This document shows, one piece after another, positions 1 through 6,699 of a stretch of DNA of 11,578 nt. The stretch comes from an uncultured Bacilli bacterium (GTDB lineage: Bacteria; Bacillota_I; Bacilli_A; RF39; UBA660). Numbering within the stretch: position 1 is the first letter of the stretch; every line of letters starts with the position of its first letter. The stretch lies in NCBI GenBank assembly GCA_944359735.1, contig CALVTA010000038.1, positions 1-11,578 on the forward strand, given 5' to 3'. The notes under the pieces were generated by a model, which was given only the letters and a program-made list of their open reading frames with translations, was not told the DNA's origin and searched no databases. A program made the translations under genes and the position numbers.

Positions 1-1788
1 GGAGGCTTCGATGTTATTTACTTAATCGCTCAAAAGTTAGTTAAGCATTCTAATGATGATGGTTATATCGTTGGTTCTCGTGGTTCTGTTGGTTCATCTT
101 TCGTCGCTACCATGATGGGAATAACTGAAGTAAATCCACTTCCTGCCCATTACTTGTGTCGTAATAAAGACTGTAAGTATTCAGAATTTATTAATGAAGA
201 GGGAATCCCTTATGGAAAAGATTATCCATCAGGTTATGACTTACCAGATAAAACTTGTCCTAAATGTGGACAACCACTAGGTAAAGAAGGACAAGACATG
301 CCTTTTGCAACCTTCCTAGGTTTCAATGCTGATAAAGTTCCTGATATCGATCTTAATTTCTCAGGAGAATATCAATGGAAAGCTCATGAATATACGAAAG
401 TACTATTCGGTATTGATAATGTATATAGAGCAGGTACTATTGGTACAGTCGCTGAAAAAACAGCCTATGGATTTGTTAAAGGTTACTTTGAAGAACATGG
501 TATTATTGGTAAAAGAAGTACAGAGATTGAGCGTCTTGCTAAAGGCTGTACTGGTGTTAAAAGAACAACAGGGCAACATCCTGGAGGTATCGTTGTAATA
601 CCAGGATATATGGATGTCTTTGATTTTACACCATTCCAGTATCCAGCAGATGATAATACATCTTTATGGAGGACAACACACTTTGATTACCATGCCATTG
701 ACCAAGATGTTTTAAAACTAGATATACTAGGTCACGATGATCCTACTGTCCTTAGAATGTTACAAGACTTATCTGGTATTGACATTACAACTCTACCAAT
801 GGATGATAAAAAGATATTCTCAATTCTTTCTAGTCCTGAAGCTTTAGGTGTAACAGAAGATGAGATTCTTTGTCCAACTGGAACACTTGGACTACCTGAA
901 CTTGGAACTCGTTTTGTTATTCAAATGCTTGTTGAAACAAAACCAAGTACTTTTGCTGAGCTTGTTAAAATATCAGGATTATCACATGGTACTGATGTTT
1001 GGGCTGGTAATGCTAGTGAATTAATTAGAAATAATATTGTTCCTTTTAAAGATGTTATTGGTTGTCGTGATGATATCATGGTTAACTTAATGAACTGGGG
1101 AATGAAACCTATTAGAGCATTTAAAATAATGGAGCATGTTAGAAAAGGTAAAGCTACAAAAGACCCTGAAACATGGAAGGGTATGGTCGAAGAAATGAAA
1201 GCGGTGGGTGTTCCAGAATGGTATATAGAGTCATGTCATAAAATAAAATACATGTTCCCAAAAGCTCATGCTTGTGCTTATGTTATGAGTGCCATTAGAA
1301 TCGCTTGGTTTAAAGTATATAAACCACTTTACTATTATGCAGCCTTCTTTTCAATAAGAGTAGATGACTTTGATATTGAAACGATGATTAAAGGTTATAA
1401 TGCTATTAAAACAAGATATGAAGACTTAATGGCTAAAGGATTTGAAGCGACTAATAAAGAGACAAATATCATAGAATCTCTTCATGTTGCTTTAGAGGCA
1501 ACTGCTAGAGGTATTAAATTTGCTCCTATCTCTTTAGAAAAAAGCGATGCGACGAGGTTTATTGTTGATACCGAGCATGATAATACTTTAATACCACCAT
1601 TTAAAACTATAGATGGACTAGGAATTACAGTTGCAAAGACAATAATAGAGGAAAGAGATAAACAACCATTTTTAAGTAAAGAAGATTTACAAAAACGAGG
1701 TAAAGTATCAAAGACTTTAACAGACAAAATGATGGAAATGGGAATTGTTAATGAGTTACCAGATTCTAATCAATTAAGTTTGTTTTAA
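1..1788 (+). CDS. polC: DNA polymerase III alpha subunit, Gram-positive PolC type (5'-truncated by window edge)
   Basis: This is the C-terminal 595 residues of the replicative polymerase of low-GC Gram-positive bacteria; the frame is open from base 1, so the gene begins outside the window. The first residues (GGFDVIYLIAQKLV, then GSRGSVGSSFVAT) are the PolC palm region. A four-Cys zinc module follows (CRNKDC near residue 43, CPKCG near 86). Catalytic aspartates sit in VPDIDLNF (about residues 113-120) and LKLDILGHDD (about 238-247). IDGLG near residue 500 belongs to the C-terminal helix-hairpin-helix DNA-binding region. The protein ends in QLSLF, the beta-sliding-clamp binding motif, so the 3' end is intact. 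It replicates the chromosome in the cytoplasm. No terminator is visible before the next ORF, so read-through is likely. ATG 112 is internal, not the start. Identification is very secure. Confidence 0.97.
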   Translation, partial: GGFDVIYLIAQKLVKHSNDDGYIVGSRGSVGSSFVATMMGITEVNPLPAHYLCRNKDCKYSEFINEEGIPYGKDYPSGYDLPDKTCPKCGQPLGKEGQDMPFATFLGFNADKVPDIDLNFSGEYQWKAHEYTKVLFGIDNVYRAGTIGTVAEKTAYGFVKGYFEEHGIIGKRSTEIERLAKGCTGVKRTTGQHPGGIVVIPGYMDVFDFTPFQYPADDNTSLWRTTHFDYHAIDQDVLKLDILGHDDPTVLRMLQDLSGIDITTLPMDDKKIFSILSSPEALGVTEDEILCPTGTLGLPELGTRFVIQMLVETKPSTFAELVKISGLSHGTDVWAGNASELIRNNIVPFKDVIGCRDDIMVNLMNWGMKPIRAFKIMEHVRKGKATKDPETWKGMVEEMKAVGVPEWYIESCHKIKYMFPKAHACAYVMSAIRIAWFKVYKPLYYYAAFFSIRVDDFDIETMIKGYNAIKTRYEDLMAKGFEATNKETNIIESLHVALEATARGIKFAPISLEKSDATRFIVDTEHDNTLIPPFKTIDGLGITVAKTIIEERDKQPFLSKEDLQKRGKVSKTLTDKMMEMGIVNELPDSNQLSLF

Positions 1789-1820
1789 ACAATAAAAAAT
1801 AAAAAGTTAGAGGGTATAAT

Positions 1821-2117
1821 ATGAAAAAAGTAACTGCAGTTGAAAAAGATGGTAGTTTTACAATGTTTGAATCTTTATTTAAGTTACATGATGTTATGGT
1901 CTTTGACAAGTTTGAAGATTTATTAAAAACATTGCCAAAAGAAAAATTAAATGGAGGTTTAATTGAATATTGGAATAATGCTGGATTAATTACTAAATAT
2001 TTAAGCACAATGTTTTATTTATCGGTGATCAATGAGGGTGAAATGTTCAATAGTACTGTATGCATTATTCCAAAAGATATTAGTCAAGATCAAATGGACT
2101 ATTATGAAGAAATCTAA
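1821..2117 (+). CDS. Small hypothetical protein, 98 aa, downstream of polC
   Basis: I do not recognise this protein. It begins with ATG after an AGAGGG ribosome site about 7 bases upstream, 32 bases after the polC stop. No signal peptide or membrane segment is apparent. The composition is that of a small soluble alpha/beta protein, acidic at the C-terminus (DQMDYYEEI). Two Met-Phe-rich stretches (FTMFESLFKLHD, LSTMFYLSV) could form a hydrophobic core. Without a separate terminator or strong promoter it is probably co-transcribed with polC. Codon use matches its neighbours and the ribosome site is reasonable, so I take it as a real gene of unknown role. Confidence 0.7.
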   Translation: MKKVTAVEKDGSFTMFESLFKLHDVMVFDKFEDLLKTLPKEKLNGGLIEYWNNAGLITKYLSTMFYLSVINEGEMFNSTVCIIPKDISQDQMDYYEEI

Positions 2118-2132
2118 AAAGGTAGCAAGGAT

Positions 2133-2291
2133 ATGTTTATAGGTATTTATTTTAATGGAAACAAATTTCAATTGGTGAGTAATATAGCACTTGATGGTGA
2201 AGAATTATATAATATTCTCAATGTTATTAAGAATAAAACAGAATCTAAAATAAAAAGAAAGGAATACAGTAAAAAACGTGAATTTAAGTGA
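2133..2291 (+). CDS. Small hypothetical protein, 52 aa
   Basis: A short ORF begins 15 bases after the preceding 98-aa ORF, with AAGG about 3 bases before its ATG. It encodes a product starting MFIGIYFNGNKFQLVSN and ending in a very basic, Lys/Arg-rich tail, and it stops at TGA. There is no membrane segment or recognisable motif. Its end overlaps the likely start (GTG 2278) of the decayed gene that follows, as expected for translationally coupled neighbours. It could be an intact small gene or the truncated start of a longer one. I cannot assign a function. Confidence 0.4.
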   Translation: MFIGIYFNGNKFQLVSNIALDGEELYNILNVIKNKTESKIKRKEYSKKREFK

Positions 2292-2633
2292 ACTAAACAT
2301 TGTTTATAAATTTGATAGATTATGATTTTTTAGTATGTTCATGCAGATTTATTTATAGAAAATTTAAAATTTGTAGTATTTAATACTAATAATACTTATG
2401 GTAATACCATGGGAGGAGTTGGAAAAACTAACAGATGCAATGGTAAATTCCTTTATCCATCAAGCCAAAGAACAAGACTACAACTAGATATGTTAAAAAT
2501 AGGTACATATTTAAATGATCCTAGTCAAGATGGTAGATTTATGCATGGCATTGCTTTACTAGAAGAAACTAAAGAACCATATGCTAATGAAGATATTAAA
2601 GTTTATAGTTATGGTTCTGCTAGAAGAAGATAG
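2278..2633 (+). pseudogene. Decayed small gene with multiple frameshifts, unknown family
   Basis: Protein-like segments lie in alternating frames. From GTG 2278, NLSELNIVYKFDRL runs into a stop at 2323. The frame opening at 2334 gives HADLFIENLKFVVFNTNNTY. From ATG 2398 a second frame gives VIPWEELEKLTDAMV and continues to a stop at 2482. From about 2488 the former frame resumes with DMLKIGTYLNDPSQDGRF and runs to the stop at 2631. In the 2409-2480 interval the 2398 frame looks far more protein-like (a regular amphipathic helix) than the other, which points to two compensating indels. A good terminator follows the stop immediately, marking the original gene end. An intact ORF of 74 codons from ATG 2409 exists but has no ribosome site. 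I do not recognise the family. Confidence 0.5.
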
Positions 2634-2656
2634 AGTCGAAATAGACTCTTTTTTCT
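2632..2656 (+). terminator. Rho-independent terminator after the decayed gene
   Basis: AGAGTC (2632-2637) and GACTCT (2644-2649) form a perfect 6-bp stem around a GAAATA loop, followed directly by a T-rich tract. It begins inside the stop codon region of the preceding frame. The same stem core recurs at 4058 and 4276. Confidence 0.8.
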
Positions 2657-2695
2657 TTTTGTGTTATTATCATAATATATATAAAGAGGTATGCT

Positions 2696-2722
2696 ATGGA
2701 AACACTTAAGGCAATCGCATAA
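2696..2722 (+). pseudogene. Remnant of a gene start (8 codons), possibly nitroreductase-like
   Basis: After an AAAGAGG ribosome site (2683-2689), ATG 2696 opens METLKAIA and then hits TAA. Reading through the stop gives KLDVKS and a second stop (TAG 2741). METLKAIAxRxSVR is a common opening of nitroreductase-family proteins, so this could be the 5' stub of such a gene with two nonsense changes. Eight residues are too few to be sure. An AT-rich stretch upstream (TTGTGTTATTATCATAAT, 2659-2676) may be its old promoter. The transposase remnant begins about 20 bases further on, so insertion or deletion probably removed the rest. Confidence 0.25.
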
Positions 2723-2739
2723 AAACTTGACGTAAAGAG

Positions 2740-2991
2740 TTAGATAGAAGGAATAACATTAAAAAGAAGATTTTCAATATTTTTAAAGTCAAATGCATAC
2801 CGAGTTAGTTTTTTCTTGAAAGTAATGTTTCCCATAGAAGAATCTAAACGTACTAAGTTGAAAACAATCTTTCTGATAACCGCTAAATTATCAATTGAAT
2901 TGTCTTTTTTGTTGGTGGAATGATCTTCATCTAGAATAACCTCTACCATTAAATTTCCCTCTACTTTTATGAGGAATACTTTCAATACCAA
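2740..2991 (-). pseudogene. ISAs1-family transposase, C-terminal remnant
   Basis: Read on the minus strand, the segment ILDEDHSTNKKDNSIDNLAV followed by IRKIVFNLVRLD matches the conserved C-terminal block of ISAs1-family DDE transposases (typically LDVxFxEDxSRxRxxNxxENLAxLRxLALNLLR). The family protein is usually about 350-400 residues. Only about the last 70 recognisable residues remain here, so the catalytic D and D motifs are gone and only the region around the last acidic residue persists. The open frame starts at a TTG (2991) with no ribosome site and is not a real start. Upstream on this strand the sequence switches to an unrelated, broken ORF start (2997-3044). This is a dead fragment of a mobile element; the family assignment rests on motif memory. 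Confidence 0.7.
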
Positions 2992-2996
2992 ATTGT

Positions 2997-3044
2997 TTAT
3001 ATTCTTTTTTCTTTCATAGTTAATGTAATCCTTTTATTTTGCAT
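2997..3044 (-). pseudogene. Truncated ORF start with intact expression signals, likely an IS transposase N-terminus
   Basis: The minus strand carries a perfect AAAGGAGG ribosome site (3053-3060), 8 bases of spacing, then ATG 3044 opening MQNKRITLTMKEKRI before TAA. Changing frame at the stop continues as YKQFGIESIPHKS. Openings of the form ITLTMKEKxx are seen in ISNCY/IS1202-type transposases, which is my best guess, but 15 residues cannot prove it. The ORF breaks down where the ISAs1-like remnant begins, so this is probably a junction of two element fragments. Confidence 0.4.
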
Positions 3045-3072
3045 CTTTGATTCCTCCTTTCTCAAGGAGCAT

Positions 3073-3081
3073 ATTATACCA
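3073..3081 (-). promoter_or_regulatory. Extended -10 promoter for the minus-strand transposase-like ORF start
   Basis: On the minus strand TGGTATAAT reads from 3081 to 3073: a perfect -10 TATAAT preceded by the TG of an extended -10. No good -35 is present, as is usual for extended -10 promoters. It lies 12 bases from the AAAGGAGG site at 3053-3060, leaving room for a very short leader. Transcription now would run into a dead ORF. Confidence 0.55.
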
Positions 3082-3086
3082 TTTAC

Positions 3087-3132
3087 TGACATTTTCAGAA
3101 AATGATATAACATGACATTATCACAAAATGAT
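3087..3132. repeat. Two imperfect 20-bp direct repeats plus a partial third copy at 3155
   Basis: Copy 1 (3087-3106) and copy 2 (3113-3132) both read TGACATTWTCASAAAATGAT, 18 of 20 bases identical, with starts 26 bp apart. TGACATTTT occurs a third time at 3155-3163. Each full copy contains an imperfect palindrome; copy 1 has CATTTT/AAAATG arms around a 3-base centre. The repeats sit between divergent promoters. They could be subterminal repeats of the former IS element or operator sites for a regulator. Confidence 0.6.
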
Positions 3133-3153
3133 TACAGACAAGATGGGTAATAT

Positions 3154-3182
3154 TTGACATTTTGATGCTTTTGTGTTATAAT
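3154..3182 (+). promoter_or_regulatory. Consensus sigma-A promoter for the laccase-domain gene
   Basis: TTGACA (3154-3159) and TATAAT (3177-3182) are both perfect matches and are separated by the optimal 17 bp. The predicted start of transcription is near 3189, leaving a leader of about 27 bases that includes the AGGGGG ribosome site. The -35 lies inside the third TGACATTTT repeat copy. Confidence 0.9.
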
Positions 3183-3215
3183 TTAGCCACATTCGAAATA
3201 AAGGGGGAATAAAGA

Positions 3216-4055
3216 ATGGAAAATTTAAACAATAATAGGAAAGGTAATTACAAAATTTATAAGTGCGGTACTATGCCTACAGAACAACTTCGTATCTTAG
3301 AAACTGGTAATAAGTATGGATGTATGAATACAAAAGCAAGTTGTTACAAAGAAGGATTGTCTAAAAAAGAAATACGAGCAGAATTTTTAGAGCATCGTAA
3401 AATGGCAGCAGAAGATAATAAATATGCTTTTGACCCATATAAATTCTATATACCTAGTCAGGATGGTAAAGGTAAAGCTGTAGAACTAACAAGAGACATG
3501 GTAGAAGCTTACGAAGATGGATGGGATTTAGATATTCCAGGAGATATTTTAGTTATCACTAATAAAATACCTGGAGTAGTAGCTGGGTTCCCAGTTGCTG
3601 ATTGTCCTGTTGTTATAGCAAGTGACTTAAAAAATGGTGTAACTGCCACTGCTCATTGTAGTGCTGCAATGATTGATAATTATTTACCTAAAATGACTAT
3701 AGAGTCATTACAAAGTGAATATGACAGTAAACTAGAGGATATATATGTTTATATTGGTGCACATGCTGGAAGTTCTTGGACATATGATAAGTGGCCTAAT
3801 TGGGCTAAAGAAAACTTTTGGGAAGAAACAGGTGCAATTACAGAAGAAAATGGATTATATAAAATTAATCTAAGAAAAGCATTATTAAGTCAATTACATC
3901 CAGAGCAATTCGAAACATTTATTGTAAATACAACAGATACTAGAACTAATCCAAATTATTATTCAAATAGTGTTTATAATAATGGTAAAGGTCCAAAAGA
4001 AAAAGATGGTAGACACTTTGAAGGTGCATATTATCAAAAAACAAAAAGACTGTAA
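3216..4055 (+). CDS. Divergent laccase-domain protein (YfiH/PgeF, DUF152-like)
   Basis: This 279-aa protein has the signature order of the YfiH/laccase-domain fold: GFPVADCPVVIA (about residues 124-135, the usual TADCxPV block with Cys130), then TATAHCSAAM (143-152) where the family normally has AHAGWRG (His147), then IGAHAG (180-185, normally IGPCI) and NTTDTRTNPNYYS (238-250, normally a C-terminal CTYxDPxxFYSYR block) before DGR. Family members act on purine nucleosides, and PgeF edits peptidoglycan precursors. The usual first metal-ligand His in a QVHG motif is not apparent, and the HAGW tryptophan is absent, so activity may differ. There is no signal peptide, so it is cytoplasmic. It has a perfect promoter, an AGGGGG site 8 bases before the ATG, and a terminator 3 bases after the stop, so it is a single-gene unit. 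Confidence 0.75.
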   Translation: MENLNNNRKGNYKIYKCGTMPTEQLRILETGNKYGCMNTKASCYKEGLSKKEIRAEFLEHRKMAAEDNKYAFDPYKFYIPSQDGKGKAVELTRDMVEAYEDGWDLDIPGDILVITNKIPGVVAGFPVADCPVVIASDLKNGVTATAHCSAAMIDNYLPKMTIESLQSEYDSKLEDIYVYIGAHAGSSWTYDKWPNWAKENFWEETGAITEENGLYKINLRKALLSQLHPEQFETFIVNTTDTRTNPNYYSNSVYNNGKGPKEKDGRHFEGAYYQKTKRL

Positions 4056-4057
4056 AG

Positions 4058-4086
4058 AAGAGTTGAAATAAGACTCTTTTTCTTTT
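4058..4086 (+). terminator. Rho-independent terminator after the laccase-domain gene
   Basis: AAGAGT (4058-4063) pairs with ACTCTT (4073-4078), extended by a T-G wobble, and is followed by TTTCTTTT. It starts 2 bases after the TAA. Its loop carries TTGAAA (4063-4068), and TATAAT lies at 4088-4093, 19 bp later, so a promoter may overlap the terminator. Confidence 0.8.
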
Positions 4087-4105
4087 CTATAATATCGTTA
4101 ATAAG

Positions 4106-4273
4106 AAAGAATTTTTTTATGAAGAAAACTATTTGGAGAAGAATGATTCTTTTCCAGGATTTCATTATCATGATGATATATTTAGTAGTGTAAGTGAAAA
4201 TAGAGAAGAAGAACTTAGTTCCGAAGAATTATATAACTATTTAAAAAATATGGTTAAATCAAAGTCAAAATAA
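4106..4273 (+). pseudogene. Coding-like fragment lacking a proper start, about 55 aa
   Basis: This frame reads as plausible protein (KEFFYEENYLEKNDSFPGF, then HYHDD and an acidic EEELSSEELYNYLKNMV) and stops at TAA 4271, directly before a strong terminator. No ATG, GTG or ribosome site opens it; the frame is bounded upstream by a TGA inside the preceding terminator loop. ATG 4119 lies in another frame that closes after 24 codons, just after a run of seven T's, so an indel in that run could have separated start from body. The terminator says a gene once ended here. I do not recognise the family. Confidence 0.4.
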
Positions 4274-4275
4274 AG

Positions 4276-4310
4276 AAAAAAGAGTTAAAATTAAAGACTC
4301 TTTTTTCTTT
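4276..4310 (+). terminator. Strong rho-independent terminator before the cell-wall operon
   Basis: AAAAAAGAGT (4276-4285) and ACTCTTTTTT (4297-4306) form a perfect 10-bp stem around an 11-base AT-rich loop, and the T tract continues past the stem. The A-tract on the other side makes it potentially bidirectional. TATGAT (4312-4317) just after it could be the -10 of the operon promoter, although no good -35 is visible. Confidence 0.85.
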
Positions 4311-4338
4311 TTATGATATACTTCTAATAGGAGGAAGT

Positions 4339-5067
4339 ATGGAAAAGATTAACCTAGATAAAGTGAATTACATACAATATGGTAATACTAAAGGTAAAGA
4401 TATTATTCTACTACATGGTTGGGGTCAAAATATTGAAATGATGGAACCACTTGGTAATCCCTTATCAAATAAATATCATATTACAATATTAGATTTTCCT
4501 GGTTATGGTAAAAGTACTGAACCAGATGAAGTTTGGACAGTATCTGATTATGCTGAACTTGTTCATGAATTAGTGAAAAAGTTAAAGATTAATAAACCTA
4601 CTTTAATAGGACACTCATTTGGAGGTAGAGTAGCGATAGTTTATGCTTCAAAGTATGAAGTAGATAGAGTTGTTTTATTTGGAGCCCCTTGTGTTAGAAC
4701 TAAAAAAGGATTAACTCTAAAAGAAAGAGTATTAAAAAAGGCTAAAACATTACCCGGTATGGGTAAAATTGCAGAGATTGCTAAAAACTATATTGGTTCT
4801 GAAGATTATAAGAGTGCTACACCTAGAATGAGAGAAATTTTAGTTAAGACAGTTAATGAAGATCTATCGGACTATGCTAAAAAAATAACTGTTCCAACTC
4901 TTCTAATATGGGGAGAGATGGATGAAGCAGCACCTTTAGAAGAAGCTAAACTCTTAGAGAATCTACTTGCTGATGGAGCTTTAATTGTTCTACCAGGAAC
5001 ACATTATGCTTATCTTGAAAATCTAAATCAAGTTATAAATATTATAAATAATTTTATGGAGGGATAA
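4339..5067 (+). CDS. Alpha/beta hydrolase-fold protein
   Basis: A 242-aa serine-hydrolase-fold protein. HGWGQ (26-30) is the oxyanion-hole strand, GHSFGG (91-96) the nucleophile elbow with Ser93, WGEMD (191-195) supplies the acid at Asp195, and GTHYA (220-224) supplies His222. The full catalytic triad and length fit the family, with a small lid around residues 120-175. There is no signal peptide, so it is cytoplasmic. The substrate is unknown: esterases, lipases, haloperoxidase-like and MenH-like enzymes share this pattern. An AGGAGG site lies 4 bases before the ATG. It is the first gene of the operon with the MurF-like and Ddl genes, one base from the next start, which suggests a housekeeping or envelope role. 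Confidence 0.9.
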   Translation: MEKINLDKVNYIQYGNTKGKDIILLHGWGQNIEMMEPLGNPLSNKYHITILDFPGYGKSTEPDEVWTVSDYAELVHELVKKLKINKPTLIGHSFGGRVAIVYASKYEVDRVVLFGAPCVRTKKGLTLKERVLKKAKTLPGMGKIAEIAKNYIGSEDYKSATPRMREILVKTVNEDLSDYAKKITVPTLLIWGEMDEAAPLEEAKLLENLLADGALIVLPGTHYAYLENLNQVINIINNFMEG

Positions 5068-5068
5068 T

Positions 5069-6688
5069 ATGATTGAAATACTTTTAATTTTAGTTGCTAT
5101 TTTAGCAATTATTGTAAAATCTAAAAAGAGTCTACATATGTTACAGCAAAATTTATATAATGAAAACAATCGGTATGTTAAATGGGTTGTAAATAATAGT
5201 AATAACTTTTTTTCACTTGAAATCTTAATAGTCTTGATAGCATCTCTTGCTAATGTCTTTTTTGTTAATAATGATACTATAAGTTTAATTTTAAATATTA
5301 TTACTATAATCCTATATTTAATATATATTGTTAAATTTAAAAATAATTTAAAAAACGAACAAGTAAAAAAACCACTAGTAATTACAGCAAGAGTAAAAAG
5401 ATTAATTGCAACAACAATAATTCTTCATCTAATACCAATAATATTAATCATTATTTATAGAGATAATCTATTAATAAGCCATTTCTTTATTTTTATCTTT
5501 GTCTTATTTGTTTACCTAAATACCTTTGCAATTTTATTAGCAAATTTCATTAATAAATATACTTTAGAGAAATATGTTTACCATCATTTTAAAAGTATGG
5601 CAGTTAAAAAATTAAAAAGTATGTCTAATTTAAAAGTTATAGGTATTACTGGTAGTTATGGTAAAACAAGCAGTAAAAATATCTTAGCAGATATCTTAAA
5701 CATCAAATATGCGACTTTACCTACACCACGCAATTTAAATACTCCTTATGGATTAATTATTACAATTAATAACCATCTAGATAAATTTACAGATGTTTTT
5801 ATAGCAGAAATGGGTGCTTATGTTAGGGGAGAAATCAAGGAACTATGCGATTTAGTTCACCCTAAATATGGAATATTAACAAGAATTGGTACCGCTCATT
5901 TAGAAAGTTTTGGTAGTGAAGAAAATATTCAAAAAACAAAATTTGAACTTATCGAGTCACTTCCTCTTGATGGTATTGGAGTGTTAAATAAAGATGATCC
6001 TAAACAAGTAAGTTATAAACTAAAAAATAAATGTAAAATACTATGGATAGGTATAGATGAAAAAGATGTCGATGTTAGAGCGACTGATATTAAGTGTTCT
6101 AGTGTTGGTACAACTTTCAATGTTATATTTAAAAATGATAAGAAAAAGTATGAATTTGAAACTAAACTGTTAGGTAAACATAATGTTTATAACATTTTAG
6201 CAGGACTTGCCTTGGGTCGAGAATTTGGTATATCAATTTCTAAATTACAACAAGCCGTTAGAAATGTTAAACAAGTTGAACATAGATTAGAACTTAAAAA
6301 AATGGGATATTTCTACCAAATTGATGATGCTTATAACTCTAATCCAGTAGGTGCTAAAAGTGCTTTAGAAGTATTATCTATGATGCCAGGACTAAAAGTA
6401 GTAGTAACACCAGGAATGATAGAACTTGGAGATAAAGAAAAACAGTTAAATAAAGAATTTGGTAAACAAATTGCCATTATTTCAAAAGCTGATTATGTTG
6501 TTTTAATTGGTGAAAAAAGAACAAAACCTATTAAAGAGGGATTAAAAGAAGCAAAATATAATATGGATAACTTAATTGTTTACAATGATGTTAAAGAAGC
6601 ATATAATTTTATAAGAGGTATAAAAACAAAAAAAGAAATCTATGCTTTATTTGAAAATGATTTACCTGATACATATAATGAAAAATAG
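5069..6688 (+). CDS. Membrane-anchored MurF-like Mur ligase
   Basis: This 539-aa protein joins an N-terminal membrane region to a Mur ligase core. Hydrophobic helices lie near residues 2-17, 50-67, 71-88, 112-130 and 136-160. The ligase core has the ATP-binding loop GITGSYGKTSS (192-202), AEMGAY (246-251, Mg-binding Glu), GTAHLESFGS (274-283), LGKHNVYN (368-375), HRLE (405-408) and DDAYNSNP (419-426), the last typical of MurF. The C-terminal ENDLPDTY is seen in membrane-bound relatives. MurF adds D-Ala-D-Ala to UDP-MurNAc-tripeptide, and the D-Ala-D-Ala ligase gene follows 11 bases later, so this is very probably the functional MurF. The usual N-terminal UDP-binding domain of MurF is replaced by the membrane part. 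Translation is probably coupled to the hydrolase, whose last codons contain the GGAGGG ribosome site. Polyglutamate synthase (PgsB/CapB) is a less likely alternative. Confidence 0.85.
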   Translation: MIEILLILVAILAIIVKSKKSLHMLQQNLYNENNRYVKWVVNNSNNFFSLEILIVLIASLANVFFVNNDTISLILNIITIILYLIYIVKFKNNLKNEQVKKPLVITARVKRLIATTIILHLIPIILIIIYRDNLLISHFFIFIFVLFVYLNTFAILLANFINKYTLEKYVYHHFKSMAVKKLKSMSNLKVIGITGSYGKTSSKNILADILNIKYATLPTPRNLNTPYGLIITINNHLDKFTDVFIAEMGAYVRGEIKELCDLVHPKYGILTRIGTAHLESFGSEENIQKTKFELIESLPLDGIGVLNKDDPKQVSYKLKNKCKILWIGIDEKDVDVRATDIKCSSVGTTFNVIFKNDKKKYEFETKLLGKHNVYNILAGLALGREFGISISKLQQAVRNVKQVEHRLELKKMGYFYQIDDAYNSNPVGAKSALEVLSMMPGLKVVVTPGMIELGDKEKQLNKEFGKQIAIISKADYVVLIGEKRTKPIKEGLKEAKYNMDNLIVYNDVKEAYNFIRGIKTKKEIYALFENDLPDTYNEK

Positions 6689-6699
6689 GAGGAGATAAA

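Noticed and set aside
326..598. Open frame of 90 codons on the plus strand inside polC
   Set aside because: It is a +1 shadow of the conserved PolC catalytic region with no ribosome site; PolC motifs are unambiguous in the main frame.
1482..2008. Two minus-strand open frames overlapping the polC 3' end and the 98-aa ORF
   Set aside because: Both are antisense shadows in AT-rich DNA, with no ribosome sites, and they overlap well-supported plus-strand coding.
3087..3163. Repeats considered as a small CRISPR array
   Set aside because: There are only two full copies 26 bp apart, so the spacer would be 6 bp, with no cas genes; IS-end or operator repeats fit better.
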